Shown: positions 22,701-34,062 of the stretch, one piece after another
Layout: every line of letters begins with the position of its first letter
Numbering within the stretch: position 1 is the first letter of the stretch
From: Branchiostoma lanceolatum
Lineage: Eukaryota > Chordata > Leptocardii > Amphioxiformes > Branchiostomatidae
NCBI RefSeq assembly: GCF_035083965.1
Contig: NC_089736.1
Coordinates: 7,753,501-7,817,500 of the forward strand
Direction of reading: 5' to 3'
DNA: 64,000 nucleotides
Made by a program: the position numbers and the translations under genes
Notes under the pieces: generated by a model
What the model was told of the DNA's origin: nothing
Seen by the model: only the letters and a program-made list of their open reading frames with translations
Databases searched by the model: none

Positions 22701-25700
22701 TGCTGAAAGACCTTCCCCCACCCTGTACTAGCCAGTGTGTTATGTCAAAAGGCGGTTATTCCGGCTATAGAGATACAGATAGGGATACAGATACTATTCT
22801 GTACCATCCCTTTCCTTAGTGCTGAAGGACCATCCCCACCATGTACTATTCTGTACCATCCCTTTCCTTAGTGCTGAAGGACCCTCCCCCGCCTTTTACT
22901 TTCCTCTTCCAACTTTTGTACTGGTGATTTTTGTCCATACAATGAAAAGCGGTTTATTGATAATGATAACCCATCCACAGTAGCTTGAGTGAAGAAGTTC
23001 TAAAAACACTGTCCTTTTTTGACACTTAACTGTTGATTTTGATCTCCAGATGAGATACATACATTGCATACTTTAGAGCTGATTTTATAGACTTCACTCT
23101 TCTCTACACTTCCCAGGATTGAGAAGCTGGGCTATCCTGTCCCAACCTTTGACTTCAGGAATCCTGGAGTGACCTCCATGTCAGCAGATATTCACAAGTA
23201 TGGATATTCGGTGAAGGTAGGCTTCCTTCAACTATGTGATATCATTATGTTATAGGTATGGATTAGATTGATAGTTTGAAACATCTACAAGAAAACATTT
23301 TAGAACATTGTTTTTACTTTCTTGTTCATATTGAGACCACGATCTGTGTTTTAAAACTCTGTCAACTTTAAAGAATATGTAATGGTTTGTATTATAAAAT
23401 TTTCCCTCTTAGCCACAATGAGCAACTATTCAAACTGAAGTGTCCGACTGTCTGTAAAATTGAAAATGTAGTTCTATTTGGAACTTGTAGAAAAAAAGAA
23501 TATCTGTTTTCATTCCCCAGTCATTGCAAGCACAGCTTTTCTGTAACCCATGCATGCCTCTGTGGTAACACAATGTTTGATACTCTTCCTGTGTGTAATA
23601 GGGTGCAAGTGTAATTCTGTACAAGTCGACGGACTACTGGCGGTACCAGCTGTTCTCCTACTCTGGCTGGCCTGGGGGGATATTTGGGTCGTGCTCCATG
23701 GCAGGGTCCAGGCCAGGTAAGGGGCATTTGACTGCCTGACTTGGGTTGGGGAAAGTCGTATTGAGGTCACCTGGTGGCGCCGAATGGCAGCCGCCCAGAC
23801 CCTTGCGACAGTTCCACAAAATGCAAGTGTGGATAAGATATTATATGTTGTGTATTATGTGAAACCTGTAAAACCCTGCATCAATTCAGCGCTAGAAAGG
23901 CTGCCAATGCGGGTAATTTCTGACCAATAAAAACCATTATTATTTGTTGTACGATCACTAACTGAGAGCATCGCTGGGATAGTCATACATGTGTAGTACA
24001 CAGTTCAGCTGTCTGGTTACAGAAAAGGCTGTTTTAGATCATTCTCAGCATTTGGTTCTGGCACAGGTAGCCTAAAGATTTTATGATATCAAAATCATAT
24101 GAGGGCCTACAAACTATGTGGCCACTCCCTAAGCCATATCACTTTTGTAGTTACAACTTTTGTTCCAAGCGTGAAAGTGGTTGATGGAATATATGTTGTC
24201 AACTCTTCCTTTGGAAACTGTTTTGAAAAGAGGCTAATTCTTTGCCTTTGTGCCCTTGACAGGAGGAAACATTGCGGCGGCCTGGGCAGTGATGAAGGCT
24301 CTGGGTGAAGATGGTTACATGAAAACAGCCAAGGAAGTCATGGAAACAACAGAGTTCATGATCAACAGCATCAGGAACATCCCAGTATGTATAACATCAT
24401 AACTGATGAGTCTTAAGTTTTTTCTTTAAGAATTTGTTTCGTCCTCTGTTTTTTTTATAAAATGGGACCTCTGGGGAAATCTCCTAGAGCATCGGTCTTC
24501 ATAACGTTACATGCAGGAAATCATTTGTGACTTAAGTTGTTAATTACATGATAATAAGGCTGCCTTGCTCCTTGGTTCTGAACATTTTCTGAATAAATCT
24601 CAGCTTCATTTTTTATTTGTTTTCTTCCATATTAAATCTTCACCAAGAAATGAGAAGCGATAAATGTGTAGTTATAGTAGAAAGTGCATACAAGTCAGTA
24701 AAGAATGATAAAGGACAATTATAAAGAAGTCATACAAATATTGTGCAAGACTATCAAAAAGTGTATACCCAGGATAGTTAGTTATGATAATAAGCTACAT
24801 TATTGTTGTCTTCTACTACAGGGCCTGTGTATCCTTGGGGAGCCTCATATGACGGCGTTTGCAATTGGCTCCAGGGGCATCAACATTCTGGCCCTGGCTG
24901 ATGAGATGGAGAGTAAAGGTAGGGAGGATCAAGTCTTATCTGTGTGTCTGTGAGAATAAACAAGTAAGCAGCAATGATGGAATGTGATGTTAGCTTCTTG
25001 TTTTTCTATGCATAAGCCCCAGTCCTCAGCTTAGCGGCTGGGCTGTCAGTTATTACTTGACAGGACGCTGTCGTACGGCACTGAGGGGGGCGTTATTGAG
25101 TTGGCTGACTACTACCCGTCGGGGCAGAATTGCAATGGTCTGAAGGCTGTCATTTAGCACCAAGGTGACCTCAATATGACAATTGCCTCTGGTGAGGTCT
25201 GAGAACTGTACAGTTATGAACCACTCACACCGGGAAGGACCTCTACTCTGTTATAATCTCTGATGGCTAGATAAGTTGAAAGCCTTTAGAGACATGAGCT
25301 CGAGAGAAATTAAAGGTAACAAAGCTAACAACCTCAGAACCTTTCCAACTACATTTGCACCAAGTGTGGTCATTACCACCATGGAAGGATATGGCTTCTG
25401 AGTCACAGCTGATGCTGCCCATATCCCAGAGTGCTACTATCATCTCCAGAGATGGAGGCATTCCTCTTCCTACTACTACAGTTAGAGACTGACAGTCTGC
25501 AGGTGCATGTATTAATGCAGACAGCCAACATTACAAGAACGGAAATAGACTGGCTTTGTCTTTGAAAGTCGAAATCAGATGGTCCAACTCGAAGGTGAAT
25601 AAAGGAATTGTAAGAAACAAAATAAAACTGCAGAAAAAGTTTAACCTTCTTCCATCAAGGGGTTCCCACTGGGTTTTAAAGTGTTTCAATGGGTTATTAA

Positions 25701-27020
25701 GTTAGGCAGGAGGTTAAGTTAATCTATCATTCCCTTTTAAACCTGAAATCGAGGAAGATAATGCAAAGGTGAGACAGTGGAGTCAGTACCTTGACTGTGA
25801 ACTGAACTAATTTGGAAGGACAGGAACTCCTTTCTGCAATGAATGACAAGAAATTCTGGAGAACGAACTTAACTTGCTTCACCTCGTAAGAGGAAGACCG
25901 ATAATGATGATGATAATGATGGATATGGCTTAAACAAACAGATGTCCCACTGCTGAAAACCAAGTCTTTCAGCAGGGCTCGAGAATTCTTGGGAATAGGT
26001 GCACTGGTACACCTAACCAAAAAAGTTAGGTGCACAACAAGAATTTTGGGTGCACAGCTTAAAATAAAGTAGAATGTCAGCAAACGGCACTACAAAGTTT
26101 AACCCTACTGCCTCTCTTAAGAACCTCAATCTGTTATTCTATATAGGTAACTTCAAAACTTAAAACAAGCCATTGTACAATAGTACCTTAACCCTGTAGC
26201 CTACCAAAATATCTTCGTGCACCAGTGCACCCACAGTTAAGAATTAGGTGCACAGCTCCAATTTTGGGTGCACAAAGGTGCACATGCACCTAGTATTTCA
26301 GAACAACCCTTCACATACCCTGATGACAGATACTATTTTCCAGGATGGAGGATGGAGAGAATCCAGGATCCTAACGGCCTCCACTGCTCTGTCATGCCGA
26401 GCCACACCAAGGTTCGCCAGAAGTTTGTGGAGGATCTCAGGACCGCAGCAGAGTATGTGAAGGTACGGATACATGGATACACTCAATCTGAGTATATAGG
26501 TAGTCTATAGGTTATATAGTGTGTAGAAGTTATGATGGCAACATCTACCAAAAGTGAAAGTGAAAACAAAAATGAAATTTACACGTGATTGAATCAAATG
26601 AAGTATTAACTAAATAATATGAAAACGAGACTGGTATCCACTTAAACTATTTCAATTATTTTGTAGAGATTTTGGTAGTAGCAATTGGCACAGTAAACAG
26701 AAATCTACATACATTATTTAATATACCCAGTACAGGGCTATTGCAGGTAAGGTGTAGGTAAACATCAGAAAAAACTGCACAACGCCAGTTTTACGTACCT
26801 ACAATATGCAGGTCACCAGGTCTTTTGAGCCCAGTGTATTGTTTCTGGAATACCTCACTTGCCTTCTACAAAATGCCTGTTCCTTTTACTTCAGATTCAC
26901 AAGAAAGCTTCAGAGGAAGGAGCATCTATGGCTTATGGTCTGGCTGGAAAAGTCCCAGACAAATCTCTTGTGGACGACTTCATTAAGGAGTTGTACATGG
27001 AGTTCTACACAAAGTGCTGA
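18094..27020 (+). CDS. SGPL1: sphingosine-1-phosphate lyase, twelve exons, complete
   Basis: PLP enzyme of the ER membrane that cleaves sphingosine-1-phosphate to hexadecenal and phosphoethanolamine, the exit step of sphingolipid degradation. Exons: 18094-18349, 18982-19109, 19495-19619, 20147-20312, 21250-21366, 22259-22410, 23117-23216, 23602-23716, 24263-24384, 24822-24918, 26344-26462, 26895-27020. All phases agree and give 540 aa (human 568). An N-terminal hydrophobic segment (about residues 10-50) is the lumenal/TM anchor. The group II decarboxylase-like fold follows, with [16 protein letters not shown] (cofactor phosphate binding), HVDACFGGF (Asp contacting the pyridine ring) and [10 protein letters not shown] with Schiff-base Lys342. 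The C-terminus ends [14 protein letters not shown], shorter than in vertebrates. Introns carry a GT microsatellite, a roughly 50-bp minisatellite and inverted-repeat elements. The 3'UTR probably runs to an AATAAA near 28370 and so enters the left arm of the palindrome. Confidence 0.95.
19664..19792. repeat. (GT)n microsatellite in SGPL1 intron 3
   Basis: Starts as an interrupted GT tract and ends with a purer run at 19757-19789, just after the donor of exon 3. It causes His-Thr-rich ORFs on the minus strand. Confidence 0.9.
21858..22177. mobile_element. 320-bp inverted-repeat element, TAGCCTGG family
   Basis: The terminal inverted repeats share GGTATCCAAACCTATT and its complement. The right end is CCAGGCTA and the left end is the degraded TAACCGGG. 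Flanks ctaaaacag and ctcaaacac are a plausible decayed 9-bp target duplication (7 of 9). The interior holds a short (ACT)n run (22027-22049). It lies in SGPL1 intron 5. Confidence 0.65.
22478..22900. repeat. minisatellite of roughly 50 bp units in SGPL1 intron 6
   Basis: The unit contains ccctttccttagtgctgaa, gaccttcccc and a form of tgtactatcctgtacc. About seven or eight imperfect copies are visible, interrupted at about 22725-22795 by unrelated sequence. Confidence 0.85.
23990..24100. repeat. dispersed repeat, copy 2 (see 7.1 kb)
   Basis: Shares ordered words with 7070-7205 (ttcagctgtc, ttacagaaaagg, ttggttctg, atcaaaatca), in the same orientation, within SGPL1 intron 8. Confidence 0.55.
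25970..26300. repeat. repeat with many GTGCAC motifs in SGPL1 intron 10
   Basis: The motifs ggtgcac and gtgcacc recur about ten times in both orientations (25999-26290), with taggtgcactggtacacc near the left end and ggtgcacatgcaccta near the right end. It looks like an inverted-repeat element or a decayed tandem array; class unknown. Confidence 0.5.
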
Positions 27021-27558
27021 AGACAGATTGATTCATCTCATGGTCACTGCCATACTGTAGAAATTTGTAGAACCGCAAACCTAACAAAGCGCTTAATGTT
27101 TGACACACTTTTGTTCACAATAACTCAACATTTGTGTCGAAGAACTACAGCGTCTGTTTTGAATATGATTTTCCTTCTCTCATCGCATAATGGTTCACAA
27201 ATGGAAATACAACACGAAATAAGACAAAACTACATTTTCAATTGCTATCTTGAATATCATGTGTCGAATCTATTAGCCATTATAATCAAATAATGGATAC
27301 TTCTAAAGCTGTTGTAGTTGAAACCTTCCGTTTGTCAGTTTCTAGGGGAAATGATTTCCAGCATAATTGATATTTGTGATTTTTAAGAAACCTATTATGT
27401 GTTGACCATATTGTGTAATCATCATAAGTATCTTCAGATTTGTCAAGTCCAAATTAGCTTTTAAAAGAATATCTTAAGATATTAAGTTAACTTAAGTTAA
27501 TTAACTTAGAGTTAGATTAAGATAGATTTACTAATTTGAAATGTGTATGTATTTCCAA

Positions 27559-28200
27559 ATTCAAAGTGGCAAGTGTTATTTTGACCTTATCAACAACTTG
27601 CAATGTATATGATAATTCATTTATCAACAAAGTCTATGCAGGTGAAATCTATGAGTGAACAATAGTAGAGAGTAAGGTTTTTGGAATCTTAAATTCACTG
27701 CAGAATCTGTTGTGGAATTACCTATATGAAAGTGTTTTGTTAACATTATCAGTAACTTGCCATGTAATGTCTTCCCTGGGATGTTAGGTTATTTATTTGA
27801 CAACAAAGTCTATACAGGTGAAATTTATAAGTTAACAATAGTAGAGCGCAAGTTATTTTTAATCTTAGATTCAATGCAGTTTCTGGTGTAGAAATGCCCA
27901 TTTGAAAGTGTTACATTGATATTATGGTAACTTGCCATGTGATGTCTTTCCTAGGATGTTAGATATGCGAGCAAAATCTTACAATCACTGCAGTTTTTTG
28001 TTGTGGAAATGCCCATCTGAAAGTGTTTTTAACATTATCAGTAACTTGCCATGTGATGTCTTTCCTAGGATGTAGTTGATTTATTTGTCAACAAAGTCTA
28101 TGTGAGCAAACTTTGTACATGAACAATCATAGAAAGCAATTTTTTGGGATCTTAGATTCACTTCAGTCTTCAGGTCAACAATTCTTTGATTTTGTCACAG
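27559..28200. repeat. degenerate tandem repeat, units about 115-175 bp, SGPL1 3'UTR
   Basis: Four imperfect units each contain gtgttnnnnttnacattatc, aacttgccatgt, gatgtctttcctaggatgt, caacaaagtctat and a closing cactgcag block. An inverted copy of the array is at 40480-41050 in the other palindrome arm. Confidence 0.75.
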
Positions 28201-28490
28201 TAATTAACTTCAAGATCATTCCAACATGTTATTGTGGGAAAGCTGATATGTTAGTAGTTCTATGCAGCTCTCATTGGCTATTCTATTACAGAGGAAGGAC
28301 AGGGTCGAATAAGAGTTGACTTTCTCCAGACAGTAGACCATGTAGACTAAGCTATGTGACCAAAAAATAAATATTCCAAACAATCACTATGTTTCTCATC
28401 TTCTTTCCCATGTCAAGACAGGAACTAAGTAATGATTAGCCTTAAAGGAAATGGCTAAGAGGAGGGGGATTCAATATTAGTACACATACC

Positions 28491-28515
28491 TGTGTGTGTG
28501 TGTGTGTGTGTGTGA
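28491..28515. repeat. (GT)n microsatellite
   Basis: Pure run of about 12 GT units just after the probable SGPL1 polyadenylation region; the other palindrome arm has a short CA-rich equivalent near 40165. Confidence 0.9.
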
Positions 28516-28651
28516 CATGTTTTTATATAGAATAAAATCTAAATTAGAAGTGATCATTTTACACTAACATCATAGTTCTTGAATAAATAAGGCAACGTTA
28601 ATTTCAAAAGAATTTTGCCCCAAATTCTGACCATCAAACGGCTCTCCCCAG

Positions 28652-29678
28652 CGCCCAATGTTTTATGGCACCCTCAGTGATCCACACACCTCACAATACT
28701 TCCATGTCCATGTGTGCGATACAAGCTATATGTGGATGGCGCTCAGCACCAAGGACGGGAATGTTAAATGTGAGTTACTCCAAAGCGCCGACTAACGGCT
28801 GAAAATATCATTGCAGAAAAACTGCACCGAACAGCGGCAAATATTACATAAATCGCTAGGGGGCCTCACTGACACGTGCAGATGTTACGGATAACTGACA
28901 TACCTTGACGTTATTTATACAATAAGGCACGATTGGGACAAAAGGTCAGAGGTCAATAAGCATACAAACATCCTGACCGCCTGGGTTGACGGTAAATTTC
29001 TGTTTGTTCATTTTCAAGTTCATCTCTAAAGGAGGCAGAGACTGTAGCGGGAGACCGACTCAGTGCCTAGAGGAGGCAGTACTTGTAGCAGCAAGGGAGT
29101 ACCCAAAAGCCAGGTGAGTTATGTACCTAAAGTCTTCGCGTGACGCCGTCACAGGCAGTGTAAACGTTAGGCTAGCTGTATCCGGGAGCATTGTTGTGAA
29201 AACCGGTATTGATTCTGTGCAGGCCAGCGTTGACATAACATGTTTTATGTGGCTTACTGTGAAAGACATAGGAGTAAGGGGCATGTCTGATGAGGTTTCT
29301 TGATTCATCCCCTAATGACCATATTTCATGGTTTCATAAAGATATCTAAAGAGTTGAGAGACCTTAAGAGACAAACCATGAACCAAGGCCAGTCATTCCT
29401 AGTTTCCTTCATGAATGTTTCGGCTGGTATCTCAGCGTGTTTCTTCCTTTTCGTTCCCAATATTTGTGTGTCTATAACTCGTCGTAGCGGTATTTGAATG
29501 TGACCTTTATCTTGTTCAAATGTGTGAAGTTATGACAACGACCTGCTTCCTCCCCCTCCTGTTTCTCAGCGCAGGTTGCCAAGCTTGTCTACTTGAACCC
29601 CTGATGGTCAGGGCTGACATCTTACCTCTGCTGAAGGGACTGGTGCAGAAGTTCATGATCCACGTTCAGCCTGGCTGA
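28652..29678 (+). pseudogene. 3' exons of an unrecognised gene, arm 1 copy, decayed
   Basis: Exon-like blocks at 28652-28769 (acceptor ctctccccag, donor gtgagt), about 29030-29115 and 29575-29678. The last encodes 33 residues ending LLKGLVQKFMIHVQPG before TGA and is in frame with the arm 2 copy despite a 12-bp insertion. The middle block is frameshifted by 5 bp relative to arm 2 and has TAG codons where arm 2 reads SAWYLW, so this copy looks inactive. The likely transcript end is an AATAAAG at about 31228. I do not recognise the family. The phases of the three blocks do not join cleanly, so additional exons or frame damage must be assumed. Confidence 0.4.
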
Positions 29679-29918
29679 AGGAGAGAGGCTGCCCAAACTC
29701 ACCCCATATATATATCTTTAATGATTTAATGATGGTATGTATTTCTACTAGTAGTAGATGTTTGTCTTTCATACACTTGACTACTGATTCCATCTATGTT
29801 TTGCAACTGAATGTAGATACTAGGGCAGGGGAAAGGTTGTGTTTTTATGTGGGAAACAAATCAAGAGTTTTAAGTTCAAATTTAAATTCAAAGTGCATAC
29901 GACGCTAAAAGACAACAT

Positions 29919-30010
29919 AGTGTTCTATATGTAACAATAGTCTTCTCTATGTAACAATAGTCTTCTATATGTAACAGTAGTCTTCTATATGTAACAATAG
30001 TCTTCTATAT
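29919..30010. repeat. 20-bp tandem repeat, about five copies
   Basis: The unit ttctatatgtaacaatagtc is repeated with single-base changes. The right arm keeps only about one unit at 38775-38800, so the expansion (or contraction) happened after the arms separated. Confidence 0.85.
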
Positions 30011-32115
30011 GTAGCAAAAGTATTTTCATTCAGAAACGTTTAGGAAATGAAGAAGTCATTCTCCCATTGATTTCTATTCAAAATTCACTGAATAATCTAC
30101 AAATCATACTTCCAGTTCTTGATTGCTTCTGCCAGGTAATCAAGTTAATTTCCAGCTTGGGACATCATAGTAAACATGGCAGTCAATTCAGAACCTGGTA
30201 CTGAGACTCAAAGAAAACGTTCTTTTGAGAGGCAGAAAAGCAAACATTTATGACCACTTTCAATCTCATGCCCTTTGTGATGACTATTATGTACTGTTTG
30301 CTTCTAAAAAGAATGTTTTTGCAAAACACGGTACTAGGCTCTGAACCGGCTACCCTCGTGATTGCCTGGTGGCAGGATTGAAGAGCTGGAAATATTATAG
30401 AAGGGTGTATATTTTGTACAACTGTCTTTGTTCACTTAAGAACACAACAATATATGGTGGTTGCTTGTTATCAGGAACTGATGTCCAGAAGCTTGGTGTC
30501 ATTGGTGACACAAGCACTCAGTAAATTTTGGCTTAATACAGTGTTGATTGAACAAAATGGATTTAAACTGAGGAGGTATCCATGTATGTTATCATCTTAT
30601 GTACTTCATGTTTTAGAATGGAAAGTCTCAAGTGTGATAATGTAGTTTACTTTATACTTAACATAGGGTTTGCATATGTTACCAATGGGAAATTAATTGA
30701 TTTTTCATTGATAAATCATACAGCTTTCATTAGAAGGACGACATGATTAACTTTTCTTTGTACTTTTCTTTCCCCATGTTTTCATCAAAATTGATGGACC
30801 AGAAAAGGAGTTGTGTTCATGTTACGTTACGGGTAATGTTACAAATATGTTGTTTTGTTATTTATGACTCTTGGATGCTGTCTATTTTACACAGCCTGTT
30901 TTGATATCATTCTAGCCTTATAACCTTTCACATATATATATTCATATTGATATCATTAATAGTTCTCAACAGGATTTCTTGTCTAGAATTATTGTGATGC
31001 AGCAGAAATTTAAGAGTGAACAGTATTTGAGCAGAGTAAAGAACATCTGTGTATTTGAAATTGTCCAAACACTACAGTACGTAGATAGAACTTTTTAGGT
31101 TCAAGTCATAAGACTATTCCACCATTTTATCAATGATCATTCGCTACAGCTCTCTGCAGCTGTTTTGTACTGTATTCCATGAAGGGGTGACAGGAGTTAA
31201 CTTGTGTTGTTCTATGTGTTGATCAAAATAAAGTTTTGGACCAATAAGCATGTGTTTGTCTTCATTTCAACCCAACCAAGTAGAACATTCAAGCAGATAT
31301 GTTTTAAGTTTAAGGAAAGGGGAATACTTTCAAGAAAGCAAGATTTAACTTGGAATATAGAGGGGGTATAATTTCATGGCTGAACATCACACAAGCCATT
31401 AGTTCATCTTGAAAATGTCTGAGATGCACCTGAAAATAGGTAAACAGAGAATGAAACTATCTGAATTGGAGTTACAAGCGTTATATGGTAATGATGTTAC
31501 CTTTTTTCAGGGATAATTGACTTTGTAGAAAAGACATGTTTTGACAAAAAAGCTCCCTATTTAACAACTTGTAAAGGACGTTCTGGAAATAGTTGCATCA
31601 AAATTAGCAAATACAGGAGTGAAACGGTTAATTGCTGGTAGATTCGTGATATTTAGATAGTAGGGATGAGCCTCAATGTCAAGAACAAGAGCAAGAAAGA
31701 ACAGGAGTGAAACCCCCATAAGAGCCCATCTCGTTTCCCAAGTCGCGAAATGGCCAAATCTGGGAATGGGCAACGTTTCGTTAGCGAGATACGGGCCTTT
31801 TCGGAACGGGGGCTCCAAAATGGGGGTGTGATAGGGGATGAATTTCCGCTTTCTCAATTTCAGAAAAAGCACACTTATGACATTCTTGGGCTTCCTCATT
31901 GTCACAGTGTACTCCTTACGATCTCCATTCTATTCCTACTCAATGCCTTTGACTAAAATTGATTCATTCTTGAGTTATACGTCAAAAAGTGAACTGAACG
32001 CTTGCAGCTCGTGGTCAGAGCGTTGCAAAAAGTGGAATTTTAGGTCGATTTTCATTACCATATGAATCGAAACCAAGCAGATGGTGGGAGGAAAATCGTA
32101 ACGCTTATACATGTC

Positions 32116-32228
32116 TAGCCTGGAATCCCGACCTATTTATAGCTGCCGGGTCTCTTCTCTCCCTCCGCAAAATTTGCGGAGGGAGAGAAGAGACCCGGCA
32201 GCTATAAATAGGTCGGGATTCCAGGCTA
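32116..32228. mobile_element. perfect 113-bp hairpin element with 9-bp target duplication
   Basis: 56-bp arms are perfectly complementary around a single central base (32172). Termini are TAGCCTGG and CCAGGCTA. Identical 9-bp flanks atacatgtc lie at 32107-32115 and 32229-32237. The corresponding site in the other palindrome arm (about 35865-35875) is empty with one copy of the target word. This is a recent insertion of a palindromic MITE of the TAGCCTGG family. Confidence 0.9.
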
Positions 32229-33967
32229 ATACATGTCCAAATCTATGACCATGTTTATATTCATTTAGATACGGCTGCAAGATATGTACATGTAGTTGTT
32301 TTGCCGGGAATCGCATTTTATATGTTATATGTTGTACGTCATTATGTACTTATGCGATAAAAGTAGTTTATCACGGTAGTTTAGAGACTTTTGTTGCAGG
32401 AATACTGATGTTGCACTGAATTTTCATAAATAATGCGCCATATCAGACCACAAACAAAATTACACTGTCACAGAAATAAGACAGAGCTACTCGAAACCTG
32501 AGGTGGGACAATTCCTAGGTACGTTGTGCCATGTGGCGACAGTCTAGTGTGTCTGGAGTACTGTAATCCAGACAAGATAGCTACTGTTGTCCTTTGCATC
32601 GACGATCGCTAGCAGCACTAGTACCACAAGAGCGAAAAAATGATATCGTTTTATTATCATCACACACAAATATCACAAAACGTTCTTTTCTTGTTTATCT
32701 TTCATAACATTTTTCTTTAATTAAGGAAACCACCAATCTTAAAGCATAGCCATCTCATAATGGGCTGGTACACTTTGTAGCTGAAATTCTGAAAGAACAA
32801 CATACCCTAACGTTATCACGACTTACGACCGAAATAGCTTTCTATCCTTAAGCTCTGTGACTCTGAAACTTTTGTTTGTGGTCTGATATGGTGCCTTGTT
32901 TATGAAACATAAGTGCAACATCAGTATTCCAGCAACAAAAGTCACTGAATTTCACCAATAAACTATCTTTATGTTATCGGTATATCATGACGTACAATAT
33001 TCCACATGTAAAATGCATTTTCCCGATAAAGCAACTTCATGCCTTAGCTACCAGCATATCACATGAATAAATTATCATAATAACCACAATAGTATTCACC
33101 GTTGCCAACCATTTCACAGCATTTTGAAAAGAAATTGGTTCTATTGATTAATAAACAGACATGAACACCGTTGCATTTATTCAACGTCTTCTTGTTTCAT
33201 AGATTACGATTGAACTTGAATGTGGTAGCCTTTTAGAAAGTGACCATTTACAGGAAATGCACACTTTACTACTTCTACTGGTAAAATACAAAGAAAACAT
33301 GTAATTCATGACCTTATGTCCCATTGTATTTTTGCGAAATGTCTTAAACATCACATTACTTTGTTTTGCGTGCTCGTAGTTTCAAGTTCAAGGTCAAATA
33401 AGCCTCAAAACGTCAAACCCCTTTGCGAGTCTTTAGCGATTTCCCCATTCCCGAAAAGACCGAAATTTGGCAATTTGACGGTCTCCTTTATCACTTTTCG
33501 TGATACGGTCGGGAGCGGTACTGCAGATTAGGCTATGATAGGGTATGTGATCCCCACTTGGAATATGTGAAAATGAAGAAGACGTTAGGCTCAAGGCCAG
33601 TGGAAACTTTCCTAAATGGTTCCAGACATCTTTGCATACATCTAGAATGACGAGTTGACATGAAAAGGATCGATTTGTAGGCGCCGCGCGAGGAGCCCAT
33701 GAAACACCGTGTCCGCCGTCGAAGCGCCACCTACATCTATGTTTTCATCATATCTTGCGGGTAATTAGTAGGTTAAGGATATATATGCACATCATCCGTT
33801 TTCCCTTAATCACTTTTGCGTTTCACCCAACTGCTCATCTGCTTATATGGCGTAGGGGACTGTCAGAGAGGCCCGGCTGTCACTCAGAAAACATGACGAT
33901 CCTTCACCTCCAACATCTGCTTTGAGACCTCAGGCGAAATCTCCAAGCAGATGTAAGGATGATGTGT

Positions 33968-34062
33968 AAAAGATGGTCCTTGTCAAATCATTTTGTAATC
34001 TGGTATCTTGGTGTCACAGTTGAAGCGTAACTGTCACCTGTTCCTAAGTATCATTACAAGTC
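33968..34062. other. hinge (spacer) of the palindrome
   Basis: About 95 bp that do not pair with each other, between arm ends carrying ctccaagcagatgtaagga and its complement tccttacatctgcttggag. Each arm end itself has a small inverted pair (catctgctt...aagcagatg), so the centre is a hairpin within the larger hairpin. Confidence 0.8.

Larger units (their letters stand above)
27520..33967. repeat. left arm of a giant imperfect palindrome
   Basis: Read in reverse complement, this segment matches 34060-41070 throughout. Anchors I compared (left to right arm): 27545-27590 with 40995-41050; 28652-28769 with 39901-40018; 29575-29700 with 38985-39116; 30440-30560 with 38205-38310; 31228-31260 with 36612-36650; 31740-31930 with 36055-36245; 32400-32580 with 35520-35730; 33316-33960 with 34063-34700. 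Agreement in these blocks is high by eye but with many small indels. The outer end lies in the SGPL1 3'UTR region; the match fades near 27510-27540. Confidence 0.93.
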
